In this document: piece by piece, positions 10,850 through 22,138 of the stretch | How positions within the stretch are numbered: the first letter of the stretch is position 1 | How the letters are laid out: every line of letters starts with the position of its first letter | Made by a program: the position numbers and the translations under genes | The notes under the pieces: model-generated | What the model saw: the letters and a program-made list of their open reading frames with translations, nothing else | Databases searched by the model: none | Told to the model about the DNA's origin: nothing | Assembly: GCA_947034895.1 (NCBI GenBank) | Contig: OX344763.1 | Span: forward strand, 82,851,093 to 82,915,092 | DNA: 64,000 nucleotides | Source: Rhytidiadelphus loreus | Taxonomy: Eukaryota; Streptophyta; Bryopsida; Hypnales; Hylocomiaceae | Reading direction: 5' to 3'

Positions 10850-12396
10850 TGGATCACTCTCTTTACTTTTATTTTACAAATGATTTGTTCATTATGGTAG
10901 GACACTTTAGTGTTTGAGCCATCAAGAGGTAACTAAAATCACATTCTACAACTACCACTACAAGTGAATAGACCTTGCGCTTTTATCTTTTTTACCCGTA
11001 AACTTACGATTGATCAGGCTGGAATGGTGGATTGACCCCCTCGCTCGTCCTTACCAGTACACTAATGATGATAAATAGTACTAGCCATACTAACTATTTT
11101 AGAAATGCTATAAGTTTTTACTTTTGATGAATATTTTTACTGAGTGTAAAGATCCTAATATCATTTTAAGTGGGAGAACTTTACAGCTCTAGTTGGTAAA
11201 AACATTCATCAATAGTAAAAAATCATAGCTCTTTTATATCAATTAGTGTAGGTAACACTATTTATCATCATTAGTGTAGTGCATTTTTTTTTTTAAACTT
11301 CTATTTAAGGCCGTCTTAGGATATATTTATAACCTCCCTAAACTAATTTGGAGTCTCTTATCACAAAAATGAATTAAAAATTTGCAAAAAAATTAATTTG
11401 CGGAATATAAATAATTCCAAGGTTTGCCGCTGGGCGCTAGGGCCAAGCGATCAGGTCAGTTCACCTTAGCCAGCCGAGCAAGGGGTTCAATTCACGTTGG
11501 CCTTCTCTACATGGTAGTCAACAATTACTTTGTAGAAATCTCTCATTATGAGTTACTTTATAATCAACTGAACATGCCAACTTTGATCCCTAAAAAAACA
11601 TGCAAGATGTGAATGCTGATGTCGTGGTTAATAAAGTTGAAAGACCGTAACGCATACATCTAAATCTGAAAAAGTGGGAAGATCTCTTTAAATTTGCTGG
11701 AGATTCGCACGTTCCACGAACTATGAAGCCGACTGGGGGGAATCACCGCTTGAGTTGTCGTTTACGTAGAACTCGCATGTAGGGTTCTATTTTGTTGGAG
11801 ATTACCATACAGTCCAGGCAATGGTAACATGCCGTGTAGAGAGAACTTTATGCTTCAGCATATCGCCATCAATGTGTCCAGCAAACCTGACCTGGTGAAA
11901 CTTGATCGACACCGTCCTCAACAGGAAAAACCTGATCCATACCGAGCTGGAGAAACATGATCGACATCAACATGATGAAGCCACGATAGTCAAGCATGGA
12001 ATTTAAACTTAGAAACTGCCATGCTGCCGATTAGAATAGAAGATTCAAAAGTAAATTAGTCCTTCATTAGAATCGAATAATCTATACTCGATAAGTCTAT
12101 AGTTGGCAACACTGCAACTTTGAATGATCTAGTTGGATTTTAAGCGGCTAATTCAATGCAGCTGCCACAAAAGAAGGAACGGAAAATACGTGGAGCTAGA
12201 ACCACGAACGTCAGTTGCAGTAGTACTTCGGGAAATGCTTCCCATGTTGAAGCTCGATGCACTAACATTTAATATTTAATGTCACTGTCGCTCACTCAAA
12301 CGTCCATTCACATTCCGTACTGAGTACTCCTGATAAGTTTCATTCCTGCGAGTAGAAGAACTTTGAAGCCCTACAGATCTGACGGTCTGGCTCACC
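10850..12396. other. Non-coding stretch upstream of the ParB-MTase gene
   Basis: No gene is supported. Contents: a SINE-like unit at ~11,425-11,605, a locally palindromic stretch around 11,050-11,280 (aactatttt...agaaatgctataagtttttac against its inverse near 11,200), and the probable promoter and 5' UTR of the gene starting at 12,397. Confidence 0.4.
11425..11605 (+). mobile_element. tRNA-derived SINE-like element
   Basis: An A-box-like GGGCCAAGCGATCAGG (11,440-11,455) is followed about 40 bp later by a B-box-like GGGGTTCAATTCAC (11,482-11,495), the spacing of an internal RNA polymerase III promoter. The upstream part does not fold into an obvious intact tRNA. The 3' side ends in an A-rich run (cctaaaaaaacatgc). 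No target duplication was identified. Confidence 0.45.
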
Positions 12397-13510
12397 ATGT
12401 CTTCACAGCAAGAAGGCGAGGAGCTCCCGGTCCGGTTGACCCGAAGTCATCGACAGCGAGAATCAAGTCTACAGGTTCCCGAGAAGCTCGAGGACCAGCG
12501 TGCTTGCGACGAACCCTCCCCTGTTCAGCATCAACCACCGAGAACGCAAGCTGAGGTGAGTATTTGAATTCTTAGTGTAGATACCCATGACTTTCTTGCT
12601 TTGTGAATTAAATTTGTTCTGGAAATCCTTTGCTATCGGGCTGCGGTGCTTTTCCTTGCTGTCGAATATCTTTGCTGTCGGGCTGCGATGCTATTCTTGC
12701 TGTCGAATTCCTCCCTGTCATAAATCCTTCTCCACCTGTCAAAGTTATAGTTAACAAATAAACCACGTTCAACGTATTTGTCAACGTCTTGCAGTTGTAG
12801 ATTAGTAGCGCTCAAGTATAATGTAATAAACATTTTAAAAGGAAATCAATCGTTTTTGTTCAACGTTCGGAAGTTGAGAGGTCTTCCGTATCGATCAGAA
12901 AGAACTGAAAACATCAGTGCTACAAAGATCCTGACTGTTAGTGATTCTTCAGAATTGCTGTGATGTAAAGCTCACATGTGATGTAAAGGTTAGATTCAGG
13001 TAAGTAAATGGAACAATGCCGCTATTCGGAGGTACATCTCCGCAGACTTGTGGAACCGATGATAAGATCCTGACTGTAAAGACTTTGTGAAGTCCACGTA
13101 GAACTTCTTCCTGAAAGAACTAGTGCGCGGAGCTGTCGTGATTTGCCGGCACAAGGACTAAAGGGGGGGGTAGCTTAGCTGCCGAAAGTTACCTGGAAAC
13201 AAGTTTAGCTATGTGCGTTGTCTTTTGAGGGGTCCTCTTAAAACGCTGCGAGCACCGACCTTTGAGTCGTGACGACCGTAGCGCTCTGTTTCCTTATCAT
13301 TCTTGATCATTCGTGGAAGCTGAGCCCACTGGAACGCATGTTGTCATGCTGAAGTGTGTCACTGGTCGGATCAGACAGAAATCCTGAAACTTGCGATGGG
13401 CTACAGTTTTCGCATGCTTGGACCGGACCGGACTGCCGAAGGTGATTGCCGGTAGATTTAGACGGGAAATCTGAATTGTAGATGCTGGACTGAAAATCTG
13501 CCTGCTCCGA

Positions 13511-13606
13511 TGACCGTTTCTGGGGGTAGCGTCAGCTTCCCCCGAAACCTCAGTCGGGTCCGACTGAGGTTTTGGGAGAAGCTGACGCTACCCCCAAAAT
13601 CGGTCA
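13511..13606. repeat. Foldback repeat, C family copy in intron 1
   Basis: A 96 bp almost perfect palindrome from tgaccgtttctggggg to cccccaaaatcggtca. The inner arms are CCTCAGTCGG / CCGACTGAGG separated by GT, and the outer arms contain tagcgtcagctt / aagctgacgcta. The 48-base arms could form a long hairpin. It lies in the first intron of the 12.4 kb gene. Confidence 0.85.
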
Positions 13607-14150
13607 TTTAAAATTTTTGCTGGAAGACTCGATGCTTGGCAAATGTGGTGAAGCGCTAAGCGTTCGGGTCTACAGCTTGACATAGCAGTAGAACTTCAAT
13701 GCATTTCGAGATGAAGTTGGATTGATCAAAATTTTTTTAAGTTAGATTTACTTAGTGATCTCCTACCTCGTTTCAGTTAGGTGACTTTTGGTAGGGTAAT
13801 GAATTTAGCAAGTTAAAGTAATGCACTACATCCATATTCATCTAACGAAATGATTGAAATGTTTTAGAAATTGGAAGTGATGTGAAAGAATTTGAACATT
13901 AATTTCAGGTATCATTCATTAATTACGAACTCGAGTAATTTGCTTTTCTTTAGTATTGTTATTACATTATTCTAAAACCTTTCAAATATGGTAGATGTAA
14001 AGTTGTAGTAACATATTTATTGTTGATTTATTCTTTTATAAGAACATTACAATGTAAATTAGACGGAGTTTTAGATTTTTGGATGTATATACCACTATTA
14101 GCATATAACCTAAAAATGATTTGGATGAATAGTCTAATTTCTCTTCATGT

Positions 14151-14246
14151 TGACCTATTTTGGGGGTAGTGTGAGGTACCACTAGAACCTCAGTCGGGTC
14201 CGACTGAGGTTTTCAAGGTACTTCACAGTACCCCCAAAATAGGTCA
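14151..14246. repeat. Foldback repeat, C family copy in intron 1
   Basis: A 96 bp palindrome from tgacctattttggggg to cccccaaaataggtca, with the same CCTCAGTCGG-GT-CCGACTGAGG core as the copy 640 bp upstream but a different middle arm (tagtgtgaggtacc / ggtacttcacagta). Paired bases have changed together, so pairing is kept. Confidence 0.85.
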
Positions 14247-17200
14247 ATTCTAAGAGAATTTTGAAGATCTTTAAAATTTTGTGAGGTAGTTAAATACTAA
14301 ATAGGAAAAGAATTTTATTTTTAAATGATCATGAAGACTTCTAGCATATAATAGTGGATGTAATCTCTCTTTTAACTTACACTAGTGTCTTTAATTGAAG
14401 TATAAGAAAAGTATTTGGTATGTAGGTTAGGTTTATATTTGAACTTTAAGAGTTTTTGATATTCGTATCAATATCTTAATAAGTGTATTTCTTTAAAGCC
14501 ATTTTATAAATGCATTTATCATATGATTTTATCGAATTCTAAATGAATTCTGAAATAAAAATCATCATAATTATATGAAGAAAATATGCCATTTAATTTG
14601 AATATGATAGTGAATGAAGAAATATTGAATTTTTTGTTTTTGAGAGAGGTATTGTAGTTGATAAAATATAAATATAATGTATTAATGATCTTACGGTAAA
14701 TTTAGAACATTCTTGTGTCGATGTTCATGATCCACAAATAATCTCCCTTTCAAAAAAATCCTCTCATTAACGATTAGCATTTTCCATCTTTGTTATGTTT
14801 TAGTAATGATTAGATTTTGGTGTACTGCTTGAGAGTAATTGAATTTATTACTATACCTTTCCTTACTTTAATTTATGATATGAAATTTACTCATTCAAAA
14901 AAATTATTGGAATGTGTAGGTGGATGTGGTAGGTCAAAAAAGTGCTCAGGATTCTTTATCAATGGCAGCAATTACAACTGAGGAGGTCCTTGAAGCAGTC
15001 GAGACCACGATCCCTCAGACTCCTAGAACAGAAATAGTGGAGGTCTGCAACAATTCCTTGATTGTTGATGAGACGGATGTGGTAAGTCTAGGTGATATCT
15101 TGGATGCATGTGATCGTACCGTAGATCAATTCGAGGTGCCTATGCATAGCCATAATAATAATTCCAAGAAAAGGAAGAGGAGACAGCCTGTGTTCTCTGA
15201 TGAGAGTTCTGAGACGGAGTATAGCTCTCAAGAACATGGAAAGGGGGAGTCAGAGTCACAGTCTTCTGTTTCAGTGTCAAGCCCTTGGGGTCCGAAATCG
15301 TGCCAGGGTGCTTGTAGTGCTATTGCACGTAGACACAAGTTTGTTTTCATCCAATTAGGTTCGGACTCAGAGGGTAGTGTTGACATTGATTGAATGTAAA
15401 CAACATTCTTATAATATGACAGTTATAAAATTCAATCTAGCATGTAACAATAATTGATTTTTCATGTATTCAAAATACTAGGTTATTGTTGTATGCAATA
15501 TTGGCTATGTTGTGATTAAAACTCATTATATGCTTTATTTCCTTCCATTCTGCATAGATATATTCTATTTCAAAAGATTCCATTTAAATGTAAAGCAAAA
15601 TTTGAAGTTTCCATTTGGATTTGCAGCTGGAAGAGTCACCAATCATTTTGTCTCAAAATGAAGTACAACAGGAGACACCAGGGACCGATGATACACATCA
15701 ACCAGAGATTGGAGCTGAAGAAGAAGAGGATTTGCAAATGGAGGACATTATTAATGATGATGAAGAAGAGAAAGAGTTGCTTGAGGATGAGCTACGTCGT
15801 CTGCAGAAGGTGGATTCGGTTGCCACGATTGCCACTTTTAGAATCAAACCGGCAAAACACTCAAGATTGCGCATTCCGCTTTGCAGACTTGTTCCAATGC
15901 CTATGGTGAGGCCTACATTGTCCTCGGACCTATTGAAACTTGAGCAAGAGTTTGTGCACGGTTATCGTGAGGGAGCAACAGTGTTCTATGTCTCTACTAC
16001 AAATGAAGCAGGAGAGAGTTCAGAGTTTTCACTGGATGAAGTGAATCGGTGGGACCCATGGTGGAAGCAAGCAAATGATGATTTCAATGCATTTGTTGAA
16101 TCTGACCCTGACTTGAAGTTCATGAAGAACCTCAAGTTTTTCGTGTGATGGAAATCACCGTCGAATTGCATGGATGAGCCATATTACAAGGCGTTATCCT
16201 GTAGATCCAAATTGGCACATCTCCGTGGACTGCATTATTCTTGAGACAAAAGGCAGAATTGAATTGGTCATGCAAATCATGCATGACATCAACAAGTGAG
16301 TGGTTTCTTTCTTTAGCATAGTGACGTCTGCAATGCTTTCAATTTTGTAAACATATTTTGTTGTTTTGTACATTATTAAAATAGTTCCCTTATCATGTTG
16401 TTTGATTTTAGGTCTACAGAGGATTCCCATGTGAAGACAAATTTGGTGCATACACTATATCGCGTGCAGAAATACGGGCGGCTACCATTGGAGAAGTTCA
16501 TGGAGATGCTCAGACCTTCTGAGAGAAAACGTTGTGGAATCCAGACAGGGAGGAAGACTTGGTACTCTATGCCTGTAGACGTTTTTACGGCATTCAACTT
16601 CAGGGTAAGAACTTCATTTGTAAAAAAAAATTTGCTTAAAATTTTGTACAACTATGTTTGTAACAGTGATGTGTTGCGATTCTAGAGAGACTTGAAAATT
16701 CAAATGTTTGAGCACTCTTGCAGCAAGAGATATCTCATGCAGCGGATAGTGCTGCACGAAAATACAATGAAATCACGCCGTTTGAGGAAAAGAGTGAGCA
16801 AGGGATAGCAAATGCAATGAGGGTTGGAGCAAAAGAGAAATCAACAAAGTTGTATGTTAAGATGGTGAAGCTCCTCTCAGTGGCAAACCCAGCACTAGGT
16901 CCCGAGTTCCTTGAAGAGGTACGTTTTGTATGTCATTCCTTCTCTTCTATTGATTTAGTTTCTTGACATTTCTTTTATTTATTTGGTAATAACATGTCTT
17001 TCTATTGTAGGTTGAAAAGCACTGGACAATGAATGAGGTCCCGAAGATGACACTTGAGAAGTTGCAAATGGTTGCAACTTGTAACACCACACCAACTCAG
17101 AAGGTGAAGTATTTGAAATGGTGGAATTCATCTGCACCTTCACGGGAGGCACGGAAATTTCCACCACGGCCAGTTTTTGAAGACAAATTGTTATTCTTCC

Positions 17201-17722
17201 TACACAAATGCGTGTGGTGGTCTGGGGTAAGTTTCTACAAAATCAAATTTAAGTACCATGGTCGTCATATTATATTATGAAAATTAACAAAATTGTGATG
17301 TTTGCATTTTTACCATTTCAATAACAACATTCTGAACATGAATTGATAAATTACTTTTGCAGATTAAGGATGCTGCTCATGAGTACTTTGAGAATGTGGT
17401 TAGCAAAGACAACCTCCAAATCAACATGGATGTCCCACTTGAGCCGGAGTCACTTGCTCAATACATTGAGGGATGGAGAAGGAAAATATGGGAACAAGGC
17501 TTTGGACCAACTTTGAAGGGAGAAAATTCATTCAAGAAGTCCGACTCCTTTTCAAATTATGAAGGATCAGACCTAGCTATGCGAAGAGTTCTTTTTCGGT
17601 TAGTTTCTGGAGTTTGCTCTTTTTTTTATTTCATCTTCTTGAACAACCAAAGGGAATGTGATTTGTAGTTTTTAATTTTTTTGGTTCATTCTAATCGTTT
17701 TTTAGTTTGAATTGCGACCAAA

Positions 17723-17816
17723 GACCAAAATTGGGGGTAGTGTGAAGTACTCCAAAAACCTTAGTCGGGTCCGACTGAGGTTTAAGGAGTACTTCACACT
17801 ACCCCCACTTTTGGTT
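17723..17816. repeat. Foldback repeat, C family copy in intron 7
   Basis: A 94 bp palindrome from gaccaaaattggggg to cccccacttttggtt. The middle arms gtagtgtgaagtactcc / ggagtacttcacactac are perfectly complementary, and the core is CTTAGTCGG-GT-CCGACTGAGG. It lies in the intron after the exon ending at 17,598. Confidence 0.85.
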
Positions 17817-20128
17817 ATTTGAGGCTTTTTTTTTTTTTTTTTAGTCCTGTGATTTTCTGGACATAATTGCAATGATGTTGTAATAAATAAAAGTAAGTTA
17901 ACATTTGAATCGTTGTTTGAATGGAAATAACTCTCAAGAATATTGTAATACGTGAAAATGAATATTTGTAGTTTTGTTTCTTGCTGTAGATGTATTTAAT
18001 AATACTGGAAGCAAAGAACCTTCAGTATTTTTTTTTTTTTTTTTTCCATGCGTTGCATTATTTTTTATATGAGAAAGCTATCATGGTGATCCACGGAGTG
18101 CTTAATTGATTTCAAAGTACTACTTTTATATTTGGAGTGCACAATATAATAGTGAATGTAATAGTTGATAAGTTTACTCTTTTGAATATGTTTGTTTGTT
18201 TGGCAGTTACTTCAAGCTTGAGCTTGTAGCCAAAAAAGCTTTGTTACGGGAGGATCTTCCTCCTTTTTTGTCAACTTGGCTGGATCAAAGTTCGCAAGAG
18301 TGCATGTATACAGCATCCCAGCTTCGAATGTTTACGACTGCAAATCTCACTGGTGGAGGGTGGTATTTAGATTGCCCCGTGACATTCACGCATTTCACGG
18401 AAGTGGGGCTTCATAAATCATTTGATGGCCTCGGTGTTATTGATTTGGAGGTTCCAGAGTTTGCAGATTTATCGGACATTCAAAAGAAGAGGGCAATTGC
18501 AAGGAGAATGCTTGCTGATAAGAAGAAGGTGGGTAGGGAACAAGAGATCAGGGCAAACAAGGAGAAGAAGGAAGCTGAGCGTATGGCGAAATTGGCGGAA
18601 AAAGAGAAAGATGCTGAGAAGGAGGGCAAGGGAAAAGGCAAAGGGAAGAAGAAGGTTGAAGGCACTGACCAAGTTCCGGTGTCTTCAACGGCTGACCAGG
18701 GCTCTCAAATGCAATCCGGTACACGTAGTGCAATGAAGAGGAAGGCCATTTTGCCAGAGGTAACTGAAGAAATGCTCACGCAAGGCACGGAAGTCATTGT
18801 TATTGGTGATGATGATGAGGTAAATTCAGCCGAATTGATCCTCAACGTCTCCATCAATGATGTGATGGAGAATGAGGATAAAGAAGGGAAGACATGCTAC
18901 AAGGATCTCATGGACTTTTTAGAGAAGGTAAGGATTTATCTTTGGATGTTGAGGATCATTATTTGAAATTCATGTGAAATTTTGTTTTTTGGGATGAAAT
19001 TTGTTTGCAGTTGTCAACTGCAAGAGTTCAAAAGGACGATGATGAAGTGACTCGTCAACCTGAAGTAGATCTAATTTTCTTTGACTGCCATGAGAATTTA
19101 CCCGTCTTGGGGGTGTCGTCTCCACCAGATCATGTGCCAAGGTGGAACACCAATAAAAAATACGACGGAATTCAAGAGGCTTTTCATTTTGCAGAGAAAC
19201 ATTTACAGGACCATGGCTGCATTGTGGTATTTCACTCATGGAGTGCTAGCGCAAAGGGCGTCATTGCTGGACTGTGTGAGGTGTACCCGATTGTAAAGAA
19301 GAAAGAATGGTTAGGCATTAATCGTGTGCACTTGACTTCAGGCGTGGACCCTTCAAACACGGTATATTTCAAAAATTTCTTATTCATTTAAGTAGCATCA
19401 TGCAAAATGTAGTATGTTATTCATTTCTGATTTTTTATTTTTTTATTTTTGTAGACATTGAAGTTTGGAATCACCCTTCTAATGAAAGACCTTGACCGGG
19501 GAGGGAAATCAAAGTTCACTTTCCATCAAACAAAATCCATGAAGAAGGCAAAAGTGGACCTCAAACGTGACGACACATTGATCAACTATATTACGGAGGA
19601 CACAATGTTGATGAATGACCGAGTACCATGGCGTGGGCCTCGTGAGAAGGATGCAAGATTTTTGCAGTTCCTCATTGAAGGGACAACAGTTGAAGGGGAT
19701 TTGGTTCTCGACTGCACTGCAGCTACTGGTAAATATTTTATTCATTGATTCTATATTAAAATCCTACTTCATTTACAAATCTTTCAATTAATAAATTGCG
19801 TGTGGTTTACAACAGGTGTCGGAATCCATAATAGCTTAGTACGGACCTTAATAGACTAAGAAAAATTAAAATAGATCAAAATTGAAAAAAATTAGTTTAG
19901 GCATAGACTAGTGGAAACAAATAAATACTTAGAATTAGTTTAGACTTCGTTTCGGAACCAGTACGGAAGCATGACGGAACTTGACATCCGGGTGGACGGA
20001 TTCAAGAGCCGGAACGCAGGAACCCGGAACGCAGGCATTAAATTCAGTAGCTTGCGGCGGTAGACTAGGGATACGTTACAGTGTTCCGTAGCCTGCGTTC
20101 CCGTTACAGTGAACGTTGGGCGCAGGAT

Positions 20129-20137
20129 TTCTATATA
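20129..20137 (+). promoter_or_regulatory. TATA-like box before the LTR ORF
   Basis: ctatataaa lies about 110 bp upstream of the ATG at 20,246. That spacing suits a short 5' UTR and suggests the ORF has its own promoter inside the LTR. Confidence 0.45.
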
Positions 20138-20245
20138 AACCTAGTTCCTCCTCATTTCTCGCCCTCTTTCAGTTGCTCCGCATCTGGCTGATAGTGAGAG
20201 AAAGTGTGGTGAGTTAGGGTTACCGCGATAGGAGAGGTGAGACGG

Positions 20246-22138
20246 ATGGCAGGGGTTAATACTTGGTATACAGTACCGGCCCGGAAGATCAGTCCGGTAT
20301 ATCCGGAAGATCCGCTGCACCTGCAGCATTTAGAGGACGATTTGGTTGTGCTAGGTTGTGCAGGTCTGCTGAAGAAACCCTGGAACATCCAGAGTGACCA
20401 GGTGCTCCGGGAGTTGGCGGCAGGTGCTCCGAACCAGTACGACCAGACCGTACGTGGGCATCCGGACCAGTGGACGGAGGAGCTGTGGGCGGAAGTGTAC
20501 GGGTTCTCCCAAACCGGAAGCGGATTCGCTGCCCGGACGGACCAATACCACCAGCACAAGTTCGTGAATCCACCACACGCGAAGGAGGGCTACGCGATCA
20601 AGGACTGCCGGGACGAGAGGCACAGGCGACTGCTGCGGTTCCTGCTTCCGATTCTGTACCCGGACAAGAGTTCCCGGGTTACGGTAACCATGGCCAACAC
20701 GATCTTCGGGGCGTTTCAGGACCGGGTCGTGAACTGGGGCCGGATCGTGGCGAGCGTGGTGGGGCGCTGCACCGGGAACTTGGCGAAGAACAAGCCGAAC
20801 CCGCTCAGCACGTACCTGCTCCACTTGTACCAGCACCGGGAACTGTTGACGGAAGACGAGGCGACGGATTACGAGACCGGGCTCATCATGCTCCAATGCA
20901 ACTGCTCTGACAACGAGGAGCAGGAGACGCAGGAGTCTTAGGATGAGGAGGAAGAAGCCAAGCCGGAAGTCAAGCCGGAGATCAAGGAAGAGAAGCCGGA
21001 ACCGGAACCGAAGCAGACACAGAGGGAGAAGGAGGAACGGGACCAGCCATCGGGAAGCAAAAGACGGAAGTCTACACTTCCGACTGCCAGAGGTAAATTC
21101 CCGGGTCCCTTTCTCATCCAGGATAAACAGGAGTGGGAAGGACCCCGCTTCTTCGAGTGCGGAGAAGAGTGGATCCGGACCGCGAAGGATTACCACAACA
21201 GGCTCACGGAGATCGTACTTCGGTCCGCACAAGTGGTGAAGTGCGAACCGGAAAACCTGGTGGACGCGCTGAAGGTGTTACCGGCCGAGTCGGAATGGAA
21301 CGAGATGAAGATGGAAATCCGGAACTTGAAGACGGAACGGGACGTGCTCAAGGGGAAGCTGATCTGGACGGAAGGAGAGCTGCACCAGTCTCAAGGGGCG
21401 ACGCAGAAGGCATACCAAGCGATCCAAAGCTTCCAGAAATGAATGGTCAGTCCGGCGGACCTCTATCACAAGGCGGCACTGTATGATGAGATGCAGAAGA
21501 CGTCCGCAGCCCTCACCAACACGAAGATAGTCCGGGTGATGGTGGAGATGTCCGGAAGAATGGAGGCATCATTGAAAGAGTTCCGGTCCATGATGGCGAA
21601 CATGGATCCGAACAAGCCTCTCGACTTCGGGGGATTTCCGGAAGTTTCGGATGTCATCGCAACTCCGGCAACTCAACCTCCCATCTTGCCCATCAGACGA
21701 ACAGGTCAGTTTGGGTCACTGATCCATATTGTCACTCAAGGGGGTCCCTCATCTGGATTTTTGGGTCAGGATATGCCGGTCCGGAGCAGTTTGGATGCCC
21801 GGATCGACCTTGTCCAGAATCCGGCACGGACGCATCCGGAGTAGTTCGAGGATATCGAACCGCCTCCACCGATGCCCTTACCTACACCGGATCCCATCGA
21901 GATATCGGAGGAGGCGGAAGTAGAGGAAGCGGAAGCAGAAGTGGAGGAGGATCCGAAGTCGTTGGAGAAGGCGGACCGGTCTCTCGTCCATACGGACGAG
22001 ACGGATTCTGACAGTCCTCCGGTCCGGAAGACATCGATCATCACCCGGGCGTCCCTCCGTACACCCCAAGGCAAGACTAGTACCCGGGGGCAGTTAGGAT
22101 TTGATAGTAGTTCGAAGAAACAGCGGAAGGGAAAGTAG
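20246..22138 (+). pseudogene. LTR-encoded coiled-coil protein, Gag-like, with three in-frame stops
   Basis: A single frame of ~630 codons from ATG 20,246 to the final TAG, interrupted by TAG (20,939), TGA (21,440) and TAG (21,842) without any frameshift. The N-terminal ~225 residues form a globular Trp/Leu-rich domain (DDLVVLGCAGLLKKPW, HPDQWTEELWAEVYGF, SRVTVTMANTIFGAF, PLSTYLLHLYQHRELL), then a Lys/Glu-rich linker, a coiled coil (ESEWNEMKMEIRNLKTERDV) and an acidic Pro-rich tail. The same domain order occurs in the ORFs at 31.3-29.7 kb and 43.7-41.9 kb, so this is a conserved family and not a chance ORF. The layout suggests a Gag-like or other self-associating protein; no zinc knuckle, protease or polymerase is present. 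GC content is well above the surroundings. Confidence 0.65.

Noticed and set aside
20351..21232. 293-codon minus frame opposite the LTR ORF
   Set aside because: Arg/Leu-rich mirror of a high-GC plus-strand coding frame; the plus frame is conserved in two paralogues and the minus frame is not.
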